From positions 1-64,000 of the forward strand of contig DAOULH010000024.1 in assembly GCA_034420475.1 (NCBI GenBank): DNA of 64,000 nt, given 5' to 3'. The notes under the pieces were generated by a model. It was given only the letters and a program-made list of their open reading frames with translations. It did not search any database and was not told where the DNA came from. This DNA is from Bin87 sp034420475. Its GTDB lineage: Bacteria > Chloroflexota > Dehalococcoidia > Lucifugimonadales > UBA3495. Below, one piece after another: positions 1-8,649 of this stretch. Position 1 is the first letter of the stretch. Every line of letters starts with the position of its first letter. The position numbers were made by a program, and so were the translations under genes.

Positions 1-110
1 CTGGACGTTACCAACGAAGACCCCAAGCCTTTCATCTGGACCAAAACCGCCGACCAGATCCTGGCCAACGTGGCCCGCTTTTGCCAGCGCACTTTGAATA
101 CAGGACACTA
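1..110 (+). mobile_element. Right end of an IS630-type insertion sequence (partial)
   Basis: The transposase C-terminus ends in CAGGACACTAG. IS630 elements insert at TA, so the TA at 109-110 is the probable junction and the bases after it would be host DNA. This fits the minus-strand gene, whose recognisable protein sequence stops at this point. The left end is outside the window, so the inverted repeats cannot be matched. Confidence 0.6.
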
Positions 111-111
111 G
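1..111 (+). CDS. IS630-family transposase, C-terminal fragment (runs off the window start)
   Basis: Frame 1 is open from the first base to a TAG at 109-111 and encodes the last 36 residues of a transposase. The peptide contains PKPFIWTKTADQILANVARF and ends RTLNTGH. This W-T-x-T-A-D-x-I-L ending is typical of IS630-family DDE transposases. The rest lies outside the window, so the catalytic triad cannot be checked. The gene is convergent with, and overlaps, the 3' end of the nuclease-like gene on the minus strand. Whether the transposase is intact upstream is unknown. Confidence 0.8.
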   Translation: MDVTNEDPKPFIWTKTADQILANVARFCQRTLNTGH

Positions 112-1126
112 GGTCGATTAGGCGACCGATGTGCTCGAGTTGGGTAGTGACGGCAGTTAGGGTAGTTTCCCAGTCGGCTCCCTCTGGGAGGTCTATAGGC
201 ATACAAACTTCCCGCCTACGCCACTCCAACCCGGGCTCACCCAAGTCACCCAACAATTGGCGCACCTGGTCAACGGGGACTTGGCCGTTGTTAGTATAAA
301 ACGACAACCACAACGGCTTGTCTGGCATCTGCTCAATGGCTTTGTAATCAATACCCAACCAAGCGTAGGCTCCAGCCAGGCACAAATACCTCCCGTAGTA
401 ATAGCCTCGGCTCTGGCCTACCGTCAATCCTTCGGTGTTGGCCCAGCCTGACTGCTCGATGCGCCCCACCGCGTTCGCTATCAGCCTTCTAAGATTAGCG
501 TCGCGCTGTGGGTTGTCTCCAGTGATTGCTCTGGCGGAAAGCCCCAGCAATTCAGCGATTTCGAATGAAGCTTGCCAATCCTTGTCTGCGAGCGTACGGC
601 CTGCCATCTTGTCGAGTAGAGACCGCCAGCTAGTTAGCATCAGGCGGCGCTGACCGTCCTTAGATGGGGCAGTTATCAGACTGGGGTCAATATGGGCCTG
701 GTTCAGTTCGTGGCCGGCATTTCGCAGGCGCATTACCAATTCATCCCACAGCGAACCCGGGTTGATACGGTAGTCCGGGGCGAGGAACAACAGTACCGAC
801 GGTTTATCATTCGGTAGCCCTTCCCAATACGTAACAGGCTGGTGCCGGGTCAGTGGGGCCCAGAACTTGGATTCAATCAGCGCTACTATGCCTCCGTCCT
901 GATCTAAGCACGCCAAGTCTGGCACTGCCCCATGCGCATCAACGGCCCAAGGCTGGGCGCTCTCGATGGGCAGAGGGCCGGAATCATCACCCAGGAAATC
1001 GGCTAGCTCGCGCCGCGCCGAGTCGGAGCGAGAAAGGATAAAACACAACGCATCGGTGGCCACGTCCTCAAGGCCGATGGTATGGCGTTGGGCGACGAAA
1101 CTCAGCAGAGTGTGATTATCCGTCAT
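32..1126 (-). CDS. PD-(D/E)XK nuclease-superfamily-like protein, 3' end replaced by an IS
   Basis: A 364-residue protein of unknown role. Residues 69-87 carry a PD-(D/E)XK-like pattern: P69-D70, a strand of hydrophobics, then E85-S-K87. Restriction-like nuclease folds use this arrangement to hold metal, so a nuclease function is inferred but not shown. I chose the ATG at 1126 because AGGAG and AAAGGA lie just upstream; an in-frame start at 1162 lacks this. The last roughly 26 codons read antisense through the IS630 end, so the natural C-terminus after about HIGRLIDP has been lost or replaced. The AbrB-like gene lies 72 bases upstream on the same strand, but no functional link is evident. Confidence 0.55.
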   Translation of the reverse strand: MTDNHTLLSFVAQRHTIGLEDVATDALCFILSRSDSARRELADFLGDDSGPLPIESAQPWAVDAHGAVPDLACLDQDGGIVALIESKFWAPLTRHQPVTYWEGLPNDKPSVLLFLAPDYRINPGSLWDELVMRLRNAGHELNQAHIDPSLITAPSKDGQRRLMLTSWRSLLDKMAGRTLADKDWQASFEIAELLGLSARAITGDNPQRDANLRRLIANAVGRIEQSGWANTEGLTVGQSRGYYYGRYLCLAGAYAWLGIDYKAIEQMPDKPLWLSFYTNNGQVPVDQVRQLLGDLGEPGLEWRRREVCMPIDLPEGADWETTLTAVTTQLEHIGRLIDPSVLYSKCAGKSGPRWPGSGRRFWSR

Positions 1127-1198
1127 GTCAGTCCTTTCTCCTGAGATAGATTCTGAATGCAAGTCCTCTTAACATACCATCGATGATGGACTTTGCAT

Positions 1199-1471
1199 CT
1201 AACGCCCCCGCGCCCATTCTATGGCATCAGCCACATCCGCCTCAGTGATGCCTAACGCCTCAATTTTCGCCCACACGGCTTCAATGGGAGCCGGTTCAAT
1301 AGGTGTCAGCACGATTCGGCCGTCTTCAATGATGACCTCAAAATAGTCCCCGTATTGAAATTCGGCGAGGACGCCGTCGATAATCGTGAGCTGATTGTCG
1401 CCCGTCAATACGGCTAACATCGGCAGGCATTCCGGCGATTCTGACTGTGGGGGCATCGGGTCGGCGGCCAT
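1199..1471 (-). CDS. AbrB/SpoVT-domain antitoxin-like protein
   Basis: A 90-residue protein with a MazE/AbrB-type swapped-hairpin segment (about residues 20-58, including GDYFEVIIEDGRIVLTP). A C-terminal helix of the form ALGITEADVADAIEWARGR follows, common in antitoxins of this class. Such proteins bind operator DNA as dimers and usually neutralise a PIN or MazF toxin. The start at 1471 is set by AAAGGAG nine bases upstream; a longer frame to 1567 has no ribosome site. No small toxin gene is adjacent, so it looks like an orphan. It is divergent from the acyl-CoA ligase. Confidence 0.7.
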   Translation of the reverse strand: MAADPMPPQSESPECLPMLAVLTGDNQLTIIDGVLAEFQYGDYFEVIIEDGRIVLTPIEPAPIEAVWAKIEALGITEADVADAIEWARGR

Positions 1472-1605
1472 CTTCTTATCTCCTTTAGAACTCAGGACAG
1501 CCACCTTAAGATACAGGAACACCCGTCGGCTAGACAATTCCAACCATACGGTACAAAATGCCGCCAAACCGAGCCAATATCGAACTGCCGCTCACGGTGA
1601 CGATA

Positions 1606-3228
1606 ATGACCATTCCCGCCGCATCCGACCACAAGCTGACCCCACTTCTGTTCCTCGAGCGCAGCGCCGCCGTGTACCCCCACCGCGCCGCCTGCATCTA
1701 CAACGGCGCGGTGACCACCTACGCCCTCTTTTACGAGCGGGTGCGACGCCAGGCCGCCGCGTTGCGCAGCGTCGGCGTCAGGCCCGGCGACCGCGTCGCC
1801 TTCCTGCTGCCGAACCTGCCCTCCATGCTGGAGGCGAACTTCGGGCCGATGGGCATCGGCGCCGTGCTGGTCGCCCTGAACATCCGCCTTTCGCCCCGCG
1901 AGATCGCGTACATCCTCAATCACTCGGGCGCAAAGGTGCTGGTGTTCGACTCCGAGTTGGCCGACACGGTGCGCCAGTTGCGCGAAGATTGCCCCGGCGT
2001 GGAGACCTACGTCCAGGTGCGGGACACGGCCCCATTGGCCACGGACATCCCTGGCCCCGAATACGAGCAGTGGCTGGCCAGCGTGGACCCATTGGACGAA
2101 CTGCCCGGACCGGCCACCGAGAACGACACTCTCACCATCAACTACACCTCCGGCACCACCGGGATGCCCAAAGGAGTGGAGTACACGCCGCGGGGCGCCT
2201 ACATCAACGCGCTGGGCGAGGCCATGGAAATGGGCATGAACTGGCGCAGCGTTTACCTGTGGACGCTGCCCATGTTCCACGCTAACGGGTGGTGCTTCCC
2301 CTGGGCCGTCACCGCCGTGGGCGGCACGCACGTCTGCCTGCGCCGGGTTGACCCCGCCGAGGTATATCGACTGATCCGCGAGGAGTCGGTCAGCCATCTC
2401 TGCGCTGCGCCCACCGTGCTCACCGGACTTTATGCCGCCCCGGAAGCCGCAACCGCCGACCTATCCGGCCTGACCATTATGACCGCCGGCGCGCCGCCGG
2501 CTCCCCAGGTGATCCGTACCATCGAGGGCATGGGCGCCGAAATCATCCACGTGTACGGCCTCACCGAGACCTACGGCCCCTGCACCGTGGCCGCCGGGCA
2601 GCCCGATTGGGACGACATGGGCGCCGACGACCTGGCCCGCGTCAAGGCGAGGCAGGGCGTTCCCTTTGTCGTGTACGGCTCCGGCCTCCGCGTCGTTGAT
2701 GAGGACATGGACGACGTTCCGCGGGACGCCGAGACCATGGGCGAGGTCGTCATGCAGGGCGACGCGGTGATGAAGGGCTACTACAACGATCCCGACGCCA
2801 CCGCCGAGGCATTTCGCGGCGGCTGGTTCCATTCCGGTGACTTGGCCGTGTGGCATCCCGACGGCTACATCGAGCTCCAGGACCGCTCCAAGGACATCAT
2901 CATCTCCGGCGGAGAGAACATATCCAGCCAGGAGGTTGAAAAGGTCATCATGGAGCACCCCGGCGTGCTCGAGGTCTGTGTCGTGGGCGTGCCCGACCAG
3001 CGTTGGGGCGAGGTTCCCAAGGCCTTTGTCGTGCCCCGCGATGGAGGTCAGCTCACGGCCGACGAGATTATCGATTTCACGCGGGATCGCATCGCCCACT
3101 TCAAGGCGCCCAAGAGCGTCGAATTCGGTGATCTCCCCAAAACCGCAACGGGCAAAATCCAGAAGTACATCCTGCGTGACCGTGAATGGCAGGGCCAGGA
3201 ACGCCGCATCCAGGGTTCGCAGGTGTAA
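1606..3228 (+). CDS. Acyl-CoA synthetase (AMP-forming acid-CoA ligase)
   Basis: A 540-residue ANL-superfamily enzyme that activates a carboxylic acid through an acyl-AMP and transfers it to CoA. The phosphate-binding motif YTSGTTGMPKG is near residues 179-189. YGLTETYG (A5-type motif), the adenine-site GGWFHSGD segment and the C-terminal PKTATGKIQK with the catalytic lysine are all present, so the enzyme is probably active. Substrate is not predictable; the architecture resembles medium- to long-chain FadD-like ligases. The start at 1606 (MTIPAAS) fits family length better than the in-frame ATG at 1558; neither has a strong ribosome site. It may be co-transcribed with the LLM gene 44 bases downstream. 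Confidence 0.88.
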   Translation: MTIPAASDHKLTPLLFLERSAAVYPHRAACIYNGAVTTYALFYERVRRQAAALRSVGVRPGDRVAFLLPNLPSMLEANFGPMGIGAVLVALNIRLSPREIAYILNHSGAKVLVFDSELADTVRQLREDCPGVETYVQVRDTAPLATDIPGPEYEQWLASVDPLDELPGPATENDTLTINYTSGTTGMPKGVEYTPRGAYINALGEAMEMGMNWRSVYLWTLPMFHANGWCFPWAVTAVGGTHVCLRRVDPAEVYRLIREESVSHLCAAPTVLTGLYAAPEAATADLSGLTIMTAGAPPAPQVIRTIEGMGAEIIHVYGLTETYGPCTVAAGQPDWDDMGADDLARVKARQGVPFVVYGSGLRVVDEDMDDVPRDAETMGEVVMQGDAVMKGYYNDPDATAEAFRGGWFHSGDLAVWHPDGYIELQDRSKDIIISGGENISSQEVEKVIMEHPGVLEVCVVGVPDQRWGEVPKAFVVPRDGGQLTADEIIDFTRDRIAHFKAPKSVEFGDLPKTATGKIQKYILRDREWQGQERRIQGSQV

Positions 3229-3272
3229 CCGGCTGCTATCCGGCGCCACAATCCACTACGAGGAGGACAGGC

Positions 3273-4316
3273 ATGGAGTACGGACTCTTTCTCGAGTTTC
3301 CCCGGCCCATCGACGGTGACCACCATGACGCCTTTACCCAGTCGTTCCGGTTGGTCCAGGAAGCCGAGGACCTGGGTGTCGCATCGGTTTGGCTGGCGGA
3401 GTACCACTTCAACATGGAGCGCGTGCTGGCGTCTCCCGTGATGATTGCCACGGCCATCGCGGCCAAGACCCACACCATGCGCATCGGCACCGCCGTGTAC
3501 TGCCTGCCCCTGGGTCATCCCATTCGCGTGGCCGAGGAGATGGCGACCCTCGACCACATCAGCGACGGCCGGGTCGAACTGGGCGTCGGACGGGGCACCT
3601 TCCCCAACGTCCACGAGGGTTTCAACGTCACCTTCGAGGAGAGCCGCAGCCGGTTTGACGAGTTCCTGGAAATCGTCGTCAGCGCCTGGACCCAGGAAAC
3701 GTTCTCATTCCACGGCGAGCATTATTCCTGTGACGAGCTCACCGTCACTCCCCGTCCCTACCAGCAGCCCCACCCGCCGATCACCGTCGGCGTTACCTCG
3801 GCCGAGAGCTTTCCCATCATCGGCGCTATGGGCTACCCGCTGATCGTCAACCCGTCCCGGGTGTTTACTCTCGATCAATTGGCCGGCCCCATGGCCGAAT
3901 ACCGCGCTGCGTGGAAAGCCGCCGGTCATCCCGGCGATGGCCGGGTCGGCCTCCGGGTCCCCATTTATGTCAACGAAGACGCCGAGGCAGCGTATCGCGA
4001 CCCCATGGAGTCGGCCATGAACTCGATCAGCCGGCTGGGTGAGCGGGTCGGTTCCTATGCTGGCCGGGCCGGCACCACCGGAGACTGGGGCGAGCAGAGC
4101 CGCATCATCCTGGGCATGGACTATGACGACTGGCTCCGCGACAAGGTCGTTTATGGAACTCCCGACGCCGTGACCGAACGCCTCACCGAGTTGGAAGAGA
4201 ACCTGGGCCTCGACCAGCTTATCTACGAGATCAACTACGGCAACCTGATGCCCGATGAGATGCAGACGGCTTCCCTGCGGCTGTTTAACAAGAAGGTGCT
4301 GCCCAGGTTGACGTAG
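3273..4316 (+). CDS. LLM-class flavin-dependent oxidoreductase
   Basis: A 347-residue luciferase-like monooxygenase with the TIM-barrel pattern of the family: the N-terminal MEYGLFLEF strand, the E-Y-H-F segment near residue 45, the LGHPIRVAEE segment, and the DGRVELGVGRG turn that holds the flavin phosphate. Members use FMNH2 or F420H2 to oxidise diverse small molecules. The start at 3273 follows an AGGAGG ribosome site. It directly follows the acyl-CoA ligase, suggesting a shared catabolic step, but the substrate is unknown. A second, distinct LLM protein lies at 45.5 kb. Confidence 0.85.
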   Translation: MEYGLFLEFPRPIDGDHHDAFTQSFRLVQEAEDLGVASVWLAEYHFNMERVLASPVMIATAIAAKTHTMRIGTAVYCLPLGHPIRVAEEMATLDHISDGRVELGVGRGTFPNVHEGFNVTFEESRSRFDEFLEIVVSAWTQETFSFHGEHYSCDELTVTPRPYQQPHPPITVGVTSAESFPIIGAMGYPLIVNPSRVFTLDQLAGPMAEYRAAWKAAGHPGDGRVGLRVPIYVNEDAEAAYRDPMESAMNSISRLGERVGSYAGRAGTTGDWGEQSRIILGMDYDDWLRDKVVYGTPDAVTERLTELEENLGLDQLIYEINYGNLMPDEMQTASLRLFNKKVLPRLT

Positions 4317-4337
4317 CCAATCTGCGCCTGCGCGGAT

Positions 4338-4366
4338 TATAGGGGCTTCACGGAGGTGTCCCTATA
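4338..4366. terminator. Candidate bidirectional terminator between convergent genes
   Basis: TATAGGG at 4338-4344 pairs with CCCTATA at 4360-4366 around a 15-base loop. It lies between the convergent LLM and hicA-like genes and overlaps the hicA stop codon. There is no clear U-tract, so support is modest. Confidence 0.3.
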
Positions 4367-4577
4367 GGCGGAAAACGTTTCTGTGGAGACCGGATTGCCG
4401 GATAATAGAACTCAAAGTACCGGGTTTAACGTCCTCACCGGGTTGGCTGAACGCCAGGATGACCGACCAGCGTCTGCCGCCGTGCTGGCCTTGATAGACG
4501 CGATGCGAGCCTTTGCCGTAGCGCTCGAAATAAAATCCGTTCTCTTCCAGTACAGTGACTACCTGCCGGTACGTCAT
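4362..4577 (-). CDS. hicA: HicA-like mRNA interferase toxin
   Basis: A 71-residue protein with the HicA double-stranded-RNA-binding-like fold: an N-terminal helix (residues 3-14), then FYFERYGKGSHRVYQG with the catalytic G-S-H histidine near residue 24. The C-terminal GTLSSIIRQSGL helix is typical of the family. HicA toxins cut mRNA independently of translation. Its ATG overlaps the stop of the upstream antitoxin gene (ATGA), so the two are translationally coupled in the order antitoxin then toxin. The family assignment is good; toxicity is inferred. Confidence 0.75.
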   Translation of the reverse strand: MTYRQVVTVLEENGFYFERYGKGSHRVYQGQHGGRRWSVILAFSQPGEDVKPGTLSSIIRQSGLHRNVFRL

Positions 4578-4894
4578 ACGGTGGGCGTCATCACGAATCG
4601 AGCGTGTGCCACCCCTCTGACGTCAGAGGCCAGTCTCAGCGCAAAGAGTATCCGCGAGATTTTGGACGCTAGCGACAGCCGGAAGCGCAGGCTCAAAGGG
4701 GCCTTGCGGTTCAAAAAATGGCGCCGTTCGCTTTCAGGCAGGTCGGATATATAATCAAGAAAAGTGTGCACCGCATCGGCAAGCTCCCGGCGCACCTCCT
4801 CCAAGCTTGAGCCCTGCGCGGCAAGGTCGTAATCCACGCACAGCGCTTCCCAATCACCCGGCTTGCCCCAGGCGTAGCAAGTTAGCTTGCGCAT
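4574..4894 (-). CDS. hicB: HicB-like antitoxin partner
   Basis: A 106-residue protein. Residues 1-60 match the HicB-like fold (WEALCVDYDLAAQGSSLEEV and an AVHTFLDYISDLPE helix), the partly degraded RNase-H-like domain that blocks HicA. A C-terminal ribbon-helix-helix or HTH is not evident; the tail (residues 70-106) is basic and hydrophobic. A GGGAG ribosome site precedes the ATG at 4894. The pairing with hicA supports the antitoxin call more than the sequence alone. Autoregulation, usual for such operons, cannot be seen here. Confidence 0.65.
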   Translation of the reverse strand: MRKLTCYAWGKPGDWEALCVDYDLAAQGSSLEEVRRELADAVHTFLDYISDLPESERRHFLNRKAPLSLRFRLSLASKISRILFALRLASDVRGVAHARFVMTPTV

Positions 4895-4927
4895 TGTTTC
4901 ACTCCCGTGGCCGCCGGGGACCGCCCA

Positions 4928-5956
4928 TCAGTCCCAAGTAAAGCACACTTTCCCCGTGCCGCCGGCCTCGAACAGCTTGTACGCCTCGTCGGCTTGGTCC
5001 AGCGTGAAACGGTGGGTGAACAGTTCCTTCAGCGGGACGTTCCGGTCCACCACGAACCGGGCCACCTCCTCCAGTCCGTTCAGGCTGAAGGTCCACGACC
5101 CCAGGATGGTCAGCTGCTTGTGGATGATCTGGGGGCTGACGTCGAAGGTCGTGGTATTGCCCTCGCCCACGAAGCAGACGCGGCCCCACAGCATCGCGGA
5201 GTCGACCGCGTTGATCCGGGCCTCCGGCCGGCCCGTGCAGTCCAGCGTTGCCGGCGAACCCTCGCCGTGGGTGAGTTCGCGGATGGCTTCCACCGGGTTT
5301 TGCCTGCTGGCGTCGATGCACACGTCCGCGCCCAACCGTTGCGCCAGTTCCAGCCGCTCGCTGTCCACATCCACTGCGATGACCCGGGCGCCCATGGCCT
5401 TGGCGAACATGGTGCCGCTGGCGCCCACCGGCCCTTGTCCGAAAATCGCCAGCGTATCGTCGCCGGATATGTTCAGCCGCTTCAGCGCCCAGAACGCCGT
5501 TCCGGTGCCGCAGGCGCACGCGGCGCCCTCATCAAAATCCAAACCATCCGGCATCTTGACGCAGGTGTATGCTGGGCAAATCAGGAAATCCTCGTGCCCG
5601 CCGTTCGCCCCGGTGCCATACACTACCGATCCGGTCAGACACATCTGCGTGTACCCGATCCGGCACATGGTGCAGGCCCGACAGCCGGTGTAATGGTGCA
5701 TCATCACCCGGTCGCCCACCGCCACCTCCGTGACGCCGCGTCCAACCTCGGCGATCACGCCGCAGGGCTCATGCCCGGCTACTTTCAGGTTCGCCGGATC
5801 GCCGCGTTCCGACTTGGGCGCGCGGTAGTGCCGCAGGTCGCTGCCGCATAGCCCTGAGGCTTTCATCGCGATGACGACCTCCCCCGGCCCGGGGTGGGGA
5901 TCCGGCAAGGTGCGGATTTCGACCTCTTTATCTCCGGTGAAAACTACCCCGCGCAT
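4928..5956 (-). CDS. Zinc-dependent medium-chain alcohol dehydrogenase
   Basis: A 342-residue MDR-family dehydrogenase that oxidises an alcohol with NAD(P). Catalytic zinc ligands are visible as C37 (in LCGSD) and H62-E63 (in GHE). The structural zinc set is complete: C92, C95, C98 and C106. The nucleotide-binding Rossmann motif reads FGQGPVGASG. Substrate is unknown; relatives include sorbitol- and threonine-dehydrogenase-like enzymes. The start at 5956 is chosen because GGAGGG sits eight bases upstream; the longer frame to 5971 would include that site. The hicBA pair lies 33 bases downstream on the same strand. Confidence 0.85.
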   Translation of the reverse strand: MRGVVFTGDKEVEIRTLPDPHPGPGEVVIAMKASGLCGSDLRHYRAPKSERGDPANLKVAGHEPCGVIAEVGRGVTEVAVGDRVMMHHYTGCRACTMCRIGYTQMCLTGSVVYGTGANGGHEDFLICPAYTCVKMPDGLDFDEGAACACGTGTAFWALKRLNISGDDTLAIFGQGPVGASGTMFAKAMGARVIAVDVDSERLELAQRLGADVCIDASRQNPVEAIRELTHGEGSPATLDCTGRPEARINAVDSAMLWGRVCFVGEGNTTTFDVSPQIIHKQLTILGSWTFSLNGLEEVARFVVDRNVPLKELFTHRFTLDQADEAYKLFEAGGTGKVCFTWD

Positions 5957-5991
5957 TTTATGTCCCTCCAACCAGATACCAATAGCCGATG

Positions 5992-6783
5992 CTATTCTGG
6001 GTCAGGTGAAATGCCGTGCTCTCGCAGCAGGGCTTCCAAGGCCCGGTTCCGTTCTGCCGCGGCCCGAAGTGCCGATGCCTTCTCTGCCCGCTCTGATTCT
6101 GCCACAGCTCGGGCTGCTACCGCTTCCGCTCGGGCCGCTTCCGCTTGGACGCGGGCCGCTTCCGTCTCGGACAGGTTGAGCAGCCAGTTCCGGTTGATCG
6201 GATCGTACAGTCGCAGCAGGTCATCCCTGACGCAGATGTCCAGTCCCAACAATGCGCTGTATCCGCGCAATATGCCGTCCGCATCCTCGGCCACCGGAAT
6301 GGGTTCGTACACGCCGTCCGCCAGCCGCTCCCCGGCCAGCGGTGGGTCAAAGCATTCCCGGAGTGGGTCAAACCGCCAGTACTCCGTCACGCCGATGGCG
6401 GCATACACGTCCCGCTTGTGCCCGATGTCCCGGTCGTAGGAACCCGCCGACGCGATTTCCATTACAAAGTCGGGGGCTTTGCCTTCCCGCCATACCATGT
6501 AAGAACGGCGGGTGTGCTTATCCACTCCAAACACCGCGAACACGTCGGGCGTGACGTTGGCGCTGACGTCGTTCATCCGATAATAGACGAACATATCGCC
6601 GGCCACGTACACGTCCGGGCGGTCTTCATAGTGTACCCGGAGCGCATGAACCATTTCCGTCAGCGGGTTGAACTGGAACTCGGTCTCCGCCAATGGCTCA
6701 CCGTCCGTATCCGGATAATAAATGCTGGGGTCTTCGGTTTCCGGGGGCGGATCCGAGCCGGTGGCGACGGGTTTGCTTACCAT
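5992..6783 (-). CDS. Uma2-family (DUF820) PD-(D/E)XK endonuclease-like protein
   Basis: A 263-residue protein. The DUF820 core is clear: TPDVFAVFGV, then PDFVMEIASAGSYDRDIGHK and YAAIGVTEYWRFDP, giving the D...E-x-(S/A) metal-site pattern of the family. Residues from about 190 on form an Ala/Glu/Arg-rich coiled coil, a common tail in Uma2 proteins. The family is expanded in cyanobacteria and Chloroflexota; its cellular role is not established. The start at 6783 is set by GGAGGG nine bases upstream; the earlier in-frame ATG touches that site. Confidence 0.8.
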   Translation of the reverse strand: MVSKPVATGSDPPPETEDPSIYYPDTDGEPLAETEFQFNPLTEMVHALRVHYEDRPDVYVAGDMFVYYRMNDVSANVTPDVFAVFGVDKHTRRSYMVWREGKAPDFVMEIASAGSYDRDIGHKRDVYAAIGVTEYWRFDPLRECFDPPLAGERLADGVYEPIPVAEDADGILRGYSALLGLDICVRDDLLRLYDPINRNWLLNLSETEAARVQAEAARAEAVAARAVAESERAEKASALRAAAERNRALEALLREHGISPDPE

Positions 6784-6837
6784 GGTCTGCATCCCTCCGT
6801 GAACAATCATCCAGCGCTGATGCTGTCGCTTATAGAC

Positions 6838-8451
6838 TCAGGCTCGTGCCGGGTCAATCAACACTCCCGGGTTCAGTATCCCGTTCGGGTCCACCGACCG
6901 TTTCACCGCCCGCAACGCCTCTGCGAAGGGGTCAGGCCGCTGCTCGTCGTACCAGGGGCGGTGGGAGCGTCCCACCGCGTGGTGGTGGGTGATGGTTCCG
7001 CCGGCGGCCATTACCGCGTCCGACGCTGCCCGCTTGATCTCGGCGTGGGCTTCCAGTTCGCCGCCCACTTTTCCCAGACCCTCGAAGGTGTAGTACGGCG
7101 CCGGCCCGTCCGGATACACGTGGGTGAAGCGGCAGGATACGCGCCCGCCGTCACAGGTGCGCTGCAACGCCTCTTGCAACGCCCCGCGCACCATCGCGTC
7201 CATCGCCGGCCAGCGTTCCCAGGTGATGGCCGTTTCCAGCGTCTCGGCTACGATCCCGAACCCAATCGTCGCGTTCCGTTCGTAGGGAGCGTTGATGAAC
7301 GAATCCCGCCAGTTCCCTACGGCTCCCTGACGGCCGGCTGAGGAGCCGGCGCGTTCGGCCGCGTCGGCGACCACGATGTCGTCCTCGCTGATCGTTCCGC
7401 CGGCATCCCGGGCGATGGCCACCGCCTGTCGGATGTTGTCGCCCTGCGGGATTTCGGCCGACTCGAACCCGATGATCAGCAAAGCCTGCTTTCCGTCCAG
7501 ACCGGCGAAGTCTTCGGCTTCCGACGGGTCCAGCATCCGCAGGTTGGCCGGCCACTGCTTGGCCTGCGCGATCAGCCGCGCCCCTTCGGACGCCGCTTCC
7601 AGTCCGTCGAACACCACACCGGCAGAGGCTCGGAACCGGGGGCGCGCCTGTATCCGCATCCACGCCTCGGTGATGATCCCCAGGATGCCTTCGCTGCCGA
7701 TCACCATGCGGTCCGGCGATGGCCCGGCGCCGCTCCCCGGAAGCCGGCGCGATTCCCACACGCCGGCCGGCGTCACCATCCGCACCGACTCCACGAAGTC
7801 GTCGATGTGCGTGTGGTTGGTCGCGTAATGGCCGCCGCTGCGGGTGGCGATCCATCCGCCCAGCGTCGAGAACTCAAAGCTCTGGGGGAAGTGGCGCAGC
7901 GTGTAGCCGTGGGGGCGCAGTTGCGACTCAAGAGCCGGCCCCAGCGCGCCGGCCTGTATCCGGGCCGCACGCGAGGTCGCATCCACCTCCAGCACCTGGT
8001 CCAGCCGGGTCAGATCGATGGTGCAGATCTTATCCGCTTCCGGCGGCTCTACCCCGGCCACCACCGTGCTGCCGCCACCGTAGGGGATCGCCACGATGTT
8101 GGAGTTGACGCACCAGTCCAGGACGCGCGTGACCTCTTCCTCGGTGCGCGGGTAGGCGATCACGTCCGGCGGGTTGGGAAATTCGCAGTTGAAACCGCGG
8201 ATGCGATCCCGGAAGCTGCGCCCGTAGGTGTGCGCCGCCCGATCATGGTCGTCCATGCTGCAGAACTCGGCGACCAGCGGGTGCGGCGTGAAGCGCGGCT
8301 GGCGGAGGTTGAGGTCGGCGTCGGTTGGAGGCTTCGGAGACGGCAGCGATACGCCGTACCTGCGGTGTATCCGCTCGGCCATCGCCGTATAGTCGGCCGG
8401 CGACGGCTCCCGGTCCTCCATTCCCCAGGCCCAGAAACTGCGGCGCGCCAT
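6838..8451 (-). CDS. FAD-binding oxidase of the alkyldihydroxyacetonephosphate synthase type
   Basis: A 537-residue vanillyl-alcohol-oxidase-family flavoprotein. The PCMH FAD domain is recognisable from VIAYPRTEEEV and IPYGGGSTVVAGVEP, and from GSEGILGIITEAWM. The C-terminal cap carries CRFTHVYPDGPAPYYTF and a HHHAVG motif near residue 487, features shared with AGPS, which makes the ether bond of ether lipids. AGPS-like chemistry is possible, but many bacterial homologues are uncharacterised oxidases. The start must lie below the tRNA at 8480, so the ATG at 8451 is used although its ribosome site is weak. Confidence 0.78.
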   Translation of the reverse strand: MARRSFWAWGMEDREPSPADYTAMAERIHRRYGVSLPSPKPPTDADLNLRQPRFTPHPLVAEFCSMDDHDRAAHTYGRSFRDRIRGFNCEFPNPPDVIAYPRTEEEVTRVLDWCVNSNIVAIPYGGGSTVVAGVEPPEADKICTIDLTRLDQVLEVDATSRAARIQAGALGPALESQLRPHGYTLRHFPQSFEFSTLGGWIATRSGGHYATNHTHIDDFVESVRMVTPAGVWESRRLPGSGAGPSPDRMVIGSEGILGIITEAWMRIQARPRFRASAGVVFDGLEAASEGARLIAQAKQWPANLRMLDPSEAEDFAGLDGKQALLIIGFESAEIPQGDNIRQAVAIARDAGGTISEDDIVVADAAERAGSSAGRQGAVGNWRDSFINAPYERNATIGFGIVAETLETAITWERWPAMDAMVRGALQEALQRTCDGGRVSCRFTHVYPDGPAPYYTFEGLGKVGGELEAHAEIKRAASDAVMAAGGTITHHHAVGRSHRPWYDEQRPDPFAEALRAVKRSVDPNGILNPGVLIDPARA

Positions 8452-8479
8452 CGCGTCCCTCCCGTTCGGGCAAAAATAA

Positions 8480-8555
8480 TGGTCGGGGTGAGTGGATTCG
8501 AACCACCGACCTCCACGTCCCGAACGTGGCGCGCTAGCCACTGCGCTACACCCCG
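8480..8555 (-). tRNA. tRNA-Pro (anticodon CGG)
   Basis: Read on the minus strand, all four arms fold: acceptor CGGGGTG/CACCCCG, D stem GCGC/GCGC, anticodon stem CCACG/CGTGG with loop TTCGGGA, and T stem GGTGG/CCACT with loop TTCGAAT. The anticodon is CGG (reads CCG), with G37 as usual for proline tRNAs. The discriminator is A and CCA is encoded at 8480-8482. Confidence 0.93.
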
Positions 8556-8649
8556 ACTATATTCAGATTGTAGCACACCCGCAGTCACGTCCTGCAAACC
8601 GCTCACGGTACGATTGCGTATGATGGGCAGTTGAAAGGGGGCAGTTGAC

